Source: Streptomyces sp. NRRL WC-3618 | Lineage (GTDB): Bacteria; Actinomycetota; Actinomycetes; Streptomycetales; Streptomycetaceae | NCBI RefSeq assembly: GCF_001280005.1 | Contig: NZ_LGDW01000024.1 | Location: 1 to 24,286 of the forward strand | Reading direction: 5' to 3' | Length of the DNA: 24,286 bases | In this document: positions 7,005-12,914 of the stretch, piece by piece | Layout: each line of letters starts with the position of its first letter | How positions within the stretch are numbered: position 1 is the first letter of the stretch | The notes under the pieces: generated by a model | Seen by the model: the letters and a program-made list of their open reading frames with translations, nothing else | Told to the model about the DNA's origin: nothing | Database searches by the model: none | Made by a program: the position numbers and the translations under genes

Positions 7005-7469
7005 GTGGCCCCTTTCTCCGACTCCGTGCCGATGTCTGAGCTGCCCGCCCTCGACGACGGCTGGGCTCTGCGGCCGGCCGGCCCCCGGGCGCACACGTAC
7101 CTGGCCTCCCGCGGCGACGGTCCCGAGGCGTTCACGGTGGGCGTCCGGCGCGTGTGGCAGGACCCGTTGCGGGCCGCCTACCCCATCGGCGCGCACGACA
7201 TCGCCGTACGGCTGGACCCGTCCGCGCCGGACTGCGCCGCCGGACTGCTGCGGGCGCTCGCACCCGCCCTGTTCGTCGCCGACCCGCGCTGCCGCCGGAT
7301 CGTCGCCGCGCCGCACGAGGACGACCCGCGCACCCAGCGCGTCCTGGCGGACGGCGGCTTCCGCCGTGTCGCCGAGGCGGATCTGCCCGGCGGCCCGGTC
7401 GTGCTGTTCGCCGCCGAACCTCCGCACATCGCGGGACTGTCCACAGCCCTCGACGACATGCCCCACTGA
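7005..7469 (+). CDS. small GNAT-like acyltransferase
   Basis: A 154-residue protein whose second half resembles the end of a GNAT acyltransferase fold of the AlcB/IucB/MbtK kind: VADPRCRRIVAAPHEDDPRT followed by QRVLADGGFRRVAEADLP, with the usual pattern of conserved position, helix and the glycine-phenylalanine turn, then a final strand VVLFAAE. These enzymes move an acyl group from CoA or a carrier protein to an amine. It is shorter than siderophore relatives, and the N-terminal acyl-binding part is hard to see. GTG 7005 has AGGAG seven bases upstream; an internal ATG at 7032 is the alternative. As last gene of operon A it could acylate an amine made by the aminotransferase, or help release the PKS product; both are guesses. 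Confidence 0.5.
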   Translation: MAPFSDSVPMSELPALDDGWALRPAGPRAHTYLASRGDGPEAFTVGVRRVWQDPLRAAYPIGAHDIAVRLDPSAPDCAAGLLRALAPALFVADPRCRRIVAAPHEDDPRTQRVLADGGFRRVAEADLPGGPVVLFAAEPPHIAGLSTALDDMPH

Positions 7470-7484
7470 GCTGAACCCCGTGCC

Positions 7485-7527
7485 GCAGCGGGCCGGAAGC
7501 CGCCTCCCCAGGCTTCCGGTCCGCTGC
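7485..7527 (+). terminator. 17-bp hairpin ending operon A
   Basis: GCAGCGGGCCGGAAGCC (7485-7501) pairs with GGCTTCCGGTCCGCTGC (7511-7527), all Watson-Crick but one G-T, with a 9-nt loop. It lies 15 bp after the GNAT-like stop. It lacks a T-run, as many Streptomyces terminators do. Confidence 0.65.
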
Positions 7528-7608
7528 CGTGCTGTGACCCGTGACCTTCGTGCTGCCCAGCGGCACAGCGGTTAGGGCAGGTGGGCGGTCCGGGGCGACG
7601 GTTGACGG

Positions 7609-8589
7609 GTGCTTGCTGCAATCGCCATTTCCCAGAGCGCCACCGAGCCGTTGTCGGGGCTGGTGCTGCGCGACGTACCCGAACCCGCCCCGCGGCCGGG
7701 CTGGTCACGCGTCCGCGTGATGGCCTCGTCGCTGAACATGCACGACCTGTGGACGCTGAAGGGGGTGGGGCACCCCCCGGACCGGCTGCCGATCGTCCTC
7801 GGCTGCGACGCGGCCGGCTACGACGAGGACGGCAACGAGGTCATCGTCCACCCCGTGCTCGGCGACCCCGACGCGGGCGGCGGCGACGAGACGCTCGACC
7901 CGGACCGCGCGCTGCTGTCCGAGCGCCACGACGGGGCGTTCGCGCAGTACCTGACCGTCCCCACCCGCAACCTGGTGCCGAAGCCGGACTGGCTCTCCTT
8001 CGACGAGGCCGCCTGCCTGCCGGTCGCCTGGACCACCGCCTACCGCATGCTCTTCACCCAGGCCCGCATCATCCCCGGCGACCGGGTGCTCGTGCAGGGC
8101 GCGGGCGGCGGCGTCGCCTCCGCCGCGATCCGGCTCGCGGTGGCCTCGGGCGCCGTCGTCTACGCCACCAGCCGCAGCGCCGACAAGCGCGCGGAGGCCG
8201 TCTCCTGGGGTGCCCGGGCCGCCGTGGCCCCCGGCGAGCGGATACCCGAGCGGGTGGACGTGGTGATCGAGACGGTCGGTGAGGCGACCTGGCAGCACTC
8301 GCTGAAGGCGCTGCGCCCTGGCGGCACCCTCGTCATCGCGGGCGCGACGAGCGGCATGAACCCGCACGCCGACCTCGGCCGGATCTTCTACCTCCAGCAG
8401 CGCGTCCTCGGCTCGACCGGCGCCACCCGGTCCGAACACGTCGCCATGCTGCGCCTGATGGAGGCCACGGGGGCCCGTCCGGTCATCGACCGCACCCTCC
8501 CGCTCACCGAGATCCACAAGGGCTTCCAGCTCATGATCGACGGTGCGCTCACCGGGAAGCTCGTCATCCATCCGTCCGGCCGGAACTAG
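7609..8589 (+). CDS. MDR-family NAD(P)H-dependent oxidoreductase
   Basis: A 326-residue medium-chain dehydrogenase/reductase. The N-terminal GroES-like domain contains LGCDAAGYDEDGNEV and GAFAQYLTVP; the nucleotide-binding motif GAGGGVASAAI opens the Rossmann domain. The cysteine cluster of structural-zinc alcohol dehydrogenases is absent, so a quinone or enoyl reductase type is more likely than a zinc alcohol dehydrogenase. GTG 7609 begins the family-like sequence but has only a weak ribosome binding site, and the gene follows a terminator, so operon B must have its own promoter between 7528 and 7608. The PKS has no ER domain, so a trans-acting enoyl reduction is one possible job; reduction of a side chain or ring-fission product is another. 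Confidence 0.75.
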   Translation: MLAAIAISQSATEPLSGLVLRDVPEPAPRPGWSRVRVMASSLNMHDLWTLKGVGHPPDRLPIVLGCDAAGYDEDGNEVIVHPVLGDPDAGGGDETLDPDRALLSERHDGAFAQYLTVPTRNLVPKPDWLSFDEAACLPVAWTTAYRMLFTQARIIPGDRVLVQGAGGGVASAAIRLAVASGAVVYATSRSADKRAEAVSWGARAAVAPGERIPERVDVVIETVGEATWQHSLKALRPGGTLVIAGATSGMNPHADLGRIFYLQQRVLGSTGATRSEHVAMLRLMEATGARPVIDRTLPLTEIHKGFQLMIDGALTGKLVIHPSGRN

Positions 8590-8598
8590 GGAGCCGCC

Positions 8599-9537
8599 AT
8601 GACCGCAGCAGCCGTGGGGCTGTCCCACTCGCCCCTCATCGGCAAGAACGACCCCGCCCCCGACGTCCTGGCCCGGGTCGAGGAGGCGGTCGCGGGCGCA
8701 CGGGAGTTCGTCCGCGCCTACGACCCGGAGCTGGTCGTCCTCTACGCCCCGGACCACTACAACGGCTTCTTCTACAAGGAGATGCCCCCGTTCTGCCTGG
8801 CCACCGAGGCCCACGCGGTGGGTGACTTCGGCACACCGGCGGGCCCGCTGTCGGTCGACACCGCCGCTGCGAAGGCGCTGGCCCAGGGCGTCCTCGACCG
8901 TGGGGTCGACCTGACCGTCTCGGCCCGGATGACCGTCGACCACGGCTTCGCCCAGCCCCTGGACGTGCTCTTGGGCGGGATCGACCGGGTGCCGGTGGTG
9001 CCCGTCTTCGTCAACGGCGTGGCCACCCCGCTCGGCCCGGTCGCCCGCGTCCGGGCGCTCGGCACCGCGCTCGGCGAGGCTGCCGCCGTACTCGGCCGCA
9101 GGACGTTGTTCCTGGCCTCCGGCGGCCTCTCCCATGACCCGCCCGTACCGGTCCTGGACGGTGCGCCCCCCAAGGTCGCCGACGCGCTCATCGAGGGCCG
9201 GCCGCCGACCCCCGAGCAGCGGGAAAGGGGCGAGCAGCGGGTGGTCCGGGCGGGCCAGGAGTACGCCGTCGGCACGACGTCGATGATCCCGATCAACCCC
9301 GACTGGGACAACCGGTTCCTCGACCACTTGGAGAAGGGCGAACTCGCGCAGTTCGACTCCTGGACCGTCGCGGGCATGGCGGAGGAGGGCGGCGGCTCCG
9401 CCCACGAGGTCCGCTCCTGGATCGCCGCGTTCGCCTCCCTCGCGGCCACCGGGCCGTACGAGACGACCTCCCGCTTCTACGAGCCGATCCCCGCGTGGAT
9501 CGCTGGATTCGCCGTGGCCACGGCGCAGGGACGGTGA
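8599..9537 (+). CDS. mhpB: 2,3-dihydroxyphenylpropionate 1,2-dioxygenase-type extradiol dioxygenase
   Basis: A 312-residue class III (LigB-type) extradiol dioxygenase, very close in pattern to E. coli MhpB, which opens 3-(2,3-dihydroxyphenyl)propionate next to the diol with Fe(II) and O2. Shared phrases include [40 protein letters not shown] and [11 protein letters not shown]. The acid/base histidines fall at 115 and 179, the same numbers as in MhpB, and the length is nearly the same (314). ATG 8599 has GGGAG overlapping the preceding stop. The gene is the best-defined enzyme in the cluster and shows that a catechol with a short acid or similar side chain is ring-opened at some step. The symbol is used by similarity. 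Confidence 0.9.
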   Translation: MTAAAVGLSHSPLIGKNDPAPDVLARVEEAVAGAREFVRAYDPELVVLYAPDHYNGFFYKEMPPFCLATEAHAVGDFGTPAGPLSVDTAAAKALAQGVLDRGVDLTVSARMTVDHGFAQPLDVLLGGIDRVPVVPVFVNGVATPLGPVARVRALGTALGEAAAVLGRRTLFLASGGLSHDPPVPVLDGAPPKVADALIEGRPPTPEQRERGEQRVVRAGQEYAVGTTSMIPINPDWDNRFLDHLEKGELAQFDSWTVAGMAEEGGGSAHEVRSWIAAFASLAATGPYETTSRFYEPIPAWIAGFAVATAQGR

Positions 9538-9542
9538 CCGGC

Positions 9543-9617
9543 ATGACAGTCGACCGGCACGCGGTCGCACGGGCCGCCGCCCGGCACGACGCAGTCCTCG
9601 CGGAGGCCCGCCCATGA
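9543..9617 (+). CDS. 24-codon ORF coupled to the aldolase gene
   Basis: [24 protein letters not shown], read in two halves, starts six bases after the dioxygenase stop and ends in a TGA that overlaps the aldolase ATG (ATGA). It may only keep ribosomes moving into the next gene, or be a relic of a gene once between the two, where catabolic operons usually carry the hydratase or aldehyde dehydrogenase. The helix-like, Arg/Ala-rich peptide is not recognised. Confidence 0.3.
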   Translation: MTVDRHAVARAAARHDAVLAEARP

Positions 9618-10630
9618 CCCGCCCCCTGTACATCCAGGACGTCACCCTGCGCGACGGCATGCACGCCATCCGGCACCGCATCGACCCAGCCGACGTCGGC
9701 CGCATCGCCGCCGCCCTCGATGCCGCCGGTGTCGACGCGATCGAGGTCGCCCACGGCGACGGCCTGGCGGGCGGCTCCGTCAACTACGGGCCGGGCAGCC
9801 ACACGGACTGGGAGTGGATCGAGGCAGCCGCAGCCCACCTCACCCGCGCCACCCTCACCACCCTCCTCCTGCCCGGCATCGGCACCATCGCCGACCTGGA
9901 GCGCGCCCACTCCCTCGGCGTCCGCTCGGTGCGCGTCGCCACCCACTGCACCGAGGCCGACATCTCTGCCCAGCACATCGCCAGGGCCCGCGAACTCGGC
10001 ATGGACGTCTCCGGCTTCCTGATGATGAGCCACATGGCCCCGGCCGCCGAACTCGCCGCGCAGGCCCGGCTGATGGAGTCCTACGGCGCGCACTGCGTGT
10101 ACGTCACCGACTCCGGCGGACGGCTCACCCTGGACGGCGTGCGCGAGCGGGTGCGCGCCTACCGCGACGTCCTGGACTCCCGCACCGAGGTCGGCATCCA
10201 CGCGCACGAGAACCTCTCCCTCTCGGTCGCCAACAGCGTGATCGCCGTGCAGGAGGGCGTGACCCGGGTGGACGCCTCCCTCGCCGGACAGGGCGCCGGC
10301 GCGGGCAACTGCCCCATCGAGGCGTTCATCGCGGTCGCCAACCTCCAGGGCTGGAAACACGGTTGCGACCTGTTCGCCCTCCAGGACGCGGCCGACGACC
10401 TCGTACGGCCGCTGCGGGACCGGCCCGTCCAGGTCGACCGGGAGACGCTCACCCTCGGCTACGCGGGCGCGTACTCCTCGTTCCTGCGCCACGCCGAGGC
10501 CGCCGCCGGGCGGTACGGCGTCGACGCCCGCACGCTGCTGCTTGAGGTCGGCCGGCGGGGACTCGTCGGAGGCCAGGAGGACATGATCGTCGACATCGCG
10601 CTCGACCTGGTGGCGGGGGAGACGGGCTGA
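9614..10630 (+). CDS. mhpE: 4-hydroxy-2-oxovalerate aldolase
   Basis: A 338-residue class II pyruvate aldolase of the MhpE/BphI/DmpG family, which splits 4-hydroxy-2-oxoacids into pyruvate and an aldehyde with Mn2+. Visible are [11 protein letters not shown] (Arg13, Asp14, His17), the metal-binding GIHAHENLS (His196, His198) and GYAGAYSSF near the C-terminus. All sit about four residues before their DmpG counterparts (Arg17, Asp18, His21, His200, His202). ATG 9614 has GGAGG seven bases upstream. The enzyme normally forms a channelling complex with acylating acetaldehyde dehydrogenase, whose gene is missing here, as is the hydratase that makes its substrate. It may therefore run in the C-C-forming direction or act on a different oxoacid. 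It is the last gene of operon B. Confidence 0.88.
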   Translation: MTRPLYIQDVTLRDGMHAIRHRIDPADVGRIAAALDAAGVDAIEVAHGDGLAGGSVNYGPGSHTDWEWIEAAAAHLTRATLTTLLLPGIGTIADLERAHSLGVRSVRVATHCTEADISAQHIARARELGMDVSGFLMMSHMAPAAELAAQARLMESYGAHCVYVTDSGGRLTLDGVRERVRAYRDVLDSRTEVGIHAHENLSLSVANSVIAVQEGVTRVDASLAGQGAGAGNCPIEAFIAVANLQGWKHGCDLFALQDAADDLVRPLRDRPVQVDRETLTLGYAGAYSSFLRHAEAAAGRYGVDARTLLLEVGRRGLVGGQEDMIVDIALDLVAGETG

Positions 10631-10655
10631 CGACCGCCTCCGCACAGCCCTCTGC

Positions 10656-10682
10656 GGTCCGGATCACTTCCTGATCCGGACC
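10656..10682 (+). terminator. 11-bp perfect hairpin ending operon B
   Basis: GGTCCGGATCA (10656-10666) and TGATCCGGACC (10672-10682) form a perfect stem with a 5-nt loop, 26 bp after the aldolase stop. No T-run follows. A 12-bp direct repeat GCCGTGCCGCTG occurs just after it (10688-10699 and 10706-10717). Confidence 0.7.
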
Positions 10683-10853
10683 GGCCGGCCGTGCCGCTGT
10701 GCTCTGCCGTGCCGCTGGGCGGAACGAGCGCATGACGCGGCGAGATTCGAGGTCATTTCCTGGCAGCAGCCCAGTGGCAGGTTCTCCGTCCACTGTCCTG
10801 GCGCGCTGGACAAGGATCCCCGCACGTTCCTCAGCACCGACGGGAGCTCACCC

Positions 10854-10910
10854 ATGACCGAATCGCCGCAAGGGACAGGCATGTCCGCGACACAGCAGGG
10901 GGGCTGCTGA
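10854..10910 (+). CDS. 18-residue ORF in front of the aminotransferase
   Basis: ATG 10854 has GGGAG seven bases upstream and encodes MTESPQGTGMSATQQGGC. Its TGA overlaps the next ATG (TGATG), so it should couple translation to the aminotransferase. The DNA from its ribosome binding site to codon 15 matches the 5' end of the PKS gene (12859-12914), and the peptide aligns with the start of the PKS frame (T, Q, TGMSA and Q conserved). It is best read as a duplicated initiation region or the stub of a lost AL-PKS gene; a leader-peptide role is possible. Confidence 0.45.
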   Translation: MTESPQGTGMSATQQGGC

Positions 10911-11968
10911 TGCGTACCAGGACACCGGCCGTCCACCTTGTCGCCGACGACGCTCCCCCGGTCCCGCTCCTGCTCCACCGGAGCGAGAACCCCTGGGGTG
11001 CGAGCCCCAAGGCGGTGGAGGCGGCACGCGCCGAACTGCTGCGCGTTCACCGCTACCCCGACCCGCAGCACACCGCGCTCATCGACGCCCTCTCCTCTCA
11101 CCACCGTGTCACGACCGACAGGGTCGCTGTCGGCAACGGCGTGGACGAGATCATCATGATGCTGGCCCTCGCGTCGCGGGACCTGGGCCGCGCGGTGATC
11201 AACGAGGCCACCTACCAGGGTTACGTGAAGAGCCTGACGGCGGTGGGCCTGCGGGTCGCGCAGGTCCCCCTCGAAGACCACCGCGTGGGCCCCGCGGCGC
11301 TGGTCGAGGAGATGCACAAGGGCCCGGCCCTTGTCTTCGTCTGCAATCCGCACAACCCTGCCGGGACCGTCCTGGACGCCGACGCCGTGCGGAGTCTGTG
11401 CGAGACGGCTCGCGCCACCGGATCGCACCTCGTCCTCGACGAGGCGTACGCGGAGTTCGCCGACGACTCCTTCGCCTCGGGGCTGCCGTGGGCGCGGGAG
11501 GGGAGCGGCGTCAGTGTGCTGCGGACGCTCTCCAAGGCGTACGGCCTCGCCGCGTTACGCGTGGGTGCGCTGATCGCCTGCCCCGACGTCGTCTCCCGCA
11601 TCGAGACCGTGCAGGACGCCATGCCATATCACGTGAACCGGCTCGCGCAGGCGGCGGCCTGTGCGGCTCTGGAGGACCAGGAGTTCCTGGAGCAGACGCG
11701 GGTCCGCATCGCCACGGCGCGCAGGGCGCTGTGCAGTTCCCTGGACCGGCTCGGCATCACGTACCTGCCCTCGCAGACCAACTTTGTCACCGTGCATCTG
11801 CCCGGGAGCGCATCCCGGATCGCCCAGCAACTGCTCGCCGACCACGTCCACGTGCGGGACGCCTCGGACATGGGCATGCCCGGCTGGATGCGGATCTCGG
11901 TCGGCACCCCCTCCGACGTCCTCGTCCTCGTTCGCCGTCTCGAAGCCGCCCTCGCCTCTTATCGCTGA
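10910..11968 (+). CDS. histidinol-phosphate/aromatic aminotransferase-type PLP enzyme
   Basis: A 352-residue fold type I aminotransferase of the HisC subgroup. Motifs in order are RSENPWGASP, HRYPDPQ, GNGVDEII, CNPHNPAGT, DEAYAEF and the PLP-lysine motif LSKAYGLAALRVG with Lys209; a C-terminal MRISVGTP holds the arginine expected to bind the carboxylate. HisC relatives also act on aromatic oxoacids such as phenylpyruvate. The gene is away from any other histidine gene and inside a biosynthetic cluster, so a transamination in the pathway is more likely than histidine biosynthesis. ATG 10910 overlaps the stop of an 18-codon ORF that carries the ribosome binding site. Substrate unknown; candidates are an arylpyruvate or the 2-oxo/2-hydroxymuconate-type ring-fission product. 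Confidence 0.8.
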   Translation: MRTRTPAVHLVADDAPPVPLLLHRSENPWGASPKAVEAARAELLRVHRYPDPQHTALIDALSSHHRVTTDRVAVGNGVDEIIMMLALASRDLGRAVINEATYQGYVKSLTAVGLRVAQVPLEDHRVGPAALVEEMHKGPALVFVCNPHNPAGTVLDADAVRSLCETARATGSHLVLDEAYAEFADDSFASGLPWAREGSGVSVLRTLSKAYGLAALRVGALIACPDVVSRIETVQDAMPYHVNRLAQAAACAALEDQEFLEQTRVRIATARRALCSSLDRLGITYLPSQTNFVTVHLPGSASRIAQQLLADHVHVRDASDMGMPGWMRISVGTPSDVLVLVRRLEAALASYR

Positions 11969-12010
11969 ACAGAACACCGACATCGCTGAACAGAGACGTC
12001 GCTGAACAGA
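11963..12010 (+). repeat. three CGCTGAACAGA direct repeats
   Basis: CGCTGAACAGA occurs at 11963-11973, 11984-11994 and 12000-12010. The first copy contains the TGA stop of the aminotransferase gene. The spacing (21 and 16 bp) is irregular. It looks like a small duplication of the gene end, directly before the terminator. Confidence 0.7.
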
Positions 12011-12014
12011 ACAG

Positions 12015-12050
12015 AGAGGAGCCCCCGGTTCTCCGAGGGCTCCTCTTCTT
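12015..12050. terminator. bidirectional terminator between convergent genes
   Basis: AGAGGAGCCC (12015-12024) pairs with GGGCTCCTCT (12037-12046) with a 12-nt loop, followed on the plus strand by TCTTCTTG. It sits between the convergent aminotransferase and O-methyltransferase genes and can serve both. Confidence 0.7.
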
Positions 12051-12076
12051 GCGTCCTCTTCTCGCGTCCGCCGTGC

Positions 12077-12736
12077 CTACTTCTTCCGGGCCAGGTTCAC
12101 GCCGTCGCCGATCGGGATCAGCACGTGCTCCACCCGGTCGTCCTCGTGGACACGGGCGTTGAACGCGCGGATGCCCTGCACGTTGGTGGCGTTCTCCTCG
12201 GGGTCGACGACCTGTCCGTGGTGGAGGGTGTTGTCGGCGAGCAGCAGACCGCCGGGACGGATCCGCGGCACCAGCTCCTCCCAGTACTCGACGTAGTCCT
12301 CCTTCTCGGCGTCGATGAAGGCGAGGTCGAACTGCGGCTCCATCGGCAGCGCGCGCAGCGTGTCCAGCGCCGGTCCGAGTTTCAGGGTGATCGTGTCGTC
12401 CAGCCCGGCACGCTTCCAGTACCGCTGGGCGACCGAGGTCCACTCCTCACTGATGTCGCACGCCAGCAGCGAGCCGCCGGGCCGCAGCCCACGGGCCATG
12501 CAGAGGGCCGAGTAGCCGGTGAAGCTGCCGATCTCCACGATCCGCTCGGCGCCCGAGATCTGGACGAGGAGTGTCATGAACGCCCCCTGCTCGGGGGCGA
12601 TCTGCATGAAGTTGTCGTCAGGGAAGAGCTTTTCGGTCTCGTCCGCGAGGTCGCGCAGGATCTCGTCCGGAGCGGTCGCGTTCGCCGCCACGTACTCCTG
12701 GAGCTTCGGGATGAGGGAATCCGTTGTCCGCGTCAT
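12077..12736 (-). CDS. SAM-dependent catechol/caffeoyl-CoA-type O-methyltransferase
   Basis: A 219-residue class I, metal-dependent O-methyltransferase. SAM motif I is VEIGSFTGYSALCMARGL; the metal ligands are the aspartate in LAFIDAEKEDY and the DN pair in LLADNTLHHG. Relatives methylate one hydroxyl of a catechol (caffeoyl-CoA, catechol or similar) with Mg2+. ATG 12736 gives the typical family start MTRTTDSLIPKLQEY, with GGAG close upstream. ATG 12751 (GGGGA upstream) is an alternative; further upstream the frame only reflects the antisense of the PKS start. It is the only minus-strand gene of the cluster and diverges from the PKS gene across a palindrome. Methylating a catechol would block ring cleavage by the MhpB-type enzyme, so the two probably act on different intermediates or in competition. 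Confidence 0.85.
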   Translation of the reverse strand: MTRTTDSLIPKLQEYVAANATAPDEILRDLADETEKLFPDDNFMQIAPEQGAFMTLLVQISGAERIVEIGSFTGYSALCMARGLRPGGSLLACDISEEWTSVAQRYWKRAGLDDTITLKLGPALDTLRALPMEPQFDLAFIDAEKEDYVEYWEELVPRIRPGGLLLADNTLHHGQVVDPEENATNVQGIRAFNARVHEDDRVEHVLIPIGDGVNLARKK

Positions 12737-12776
12737 GCGCTCCAGCCTCATCAATTCCCCGAGCCGTGGAAATCCC

Positions 12777-12797
12777 ATGTGCCGCAGAACGGCACAT
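12777..12797. promoter_or_regulatory. palindromic operator candidate between OMT and PKS
   Basis: ATGTGCCG, five bases CAGAA, then CGGCACAT: a perfect 8-bp inverted repeat in the divergent intergenic region, 41 bp upstream of the OMT start and about 100 bp upstream of the PKS start. Symmetry and position fit a dimeric repressor site; no regulator gene is in the window. Confidence 0.5.
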
Positions 12798-12858
12798 CGG
12801 GATGACGTGTGAATGTCCAGAACATTTCCTGGTACCGGTGTCGGCCGCGTCAGTGATA

Positions 12859-12914
12859 GGAGCCCGGTCATTACCGCATACAGGCAAGAGACAGGCATGT
12901 CCGCGGCGCAGCGT
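12859..12914 (+). repeat. initiation segment shared with 10843-10898
   Basis: Ungapped comparison by eye gives 41 identical positions of 56, with 16 in a row (GACAGGCATGTCCGCG). In both copies GGAG is followed by seven bases and then ATG (aminotransferase side) or ATT (PKS side). Confidence 0.65.

Noticed and set aside
5238..7466. Very long antisense ORFs (also 7705-9783, 12618-15089 and 16110-18986)
   Set aside because: They mirror strongly GC3-biased plus-strand genes, have no ribosome binding site and show low-complexity Gly/Arg/Val composition.
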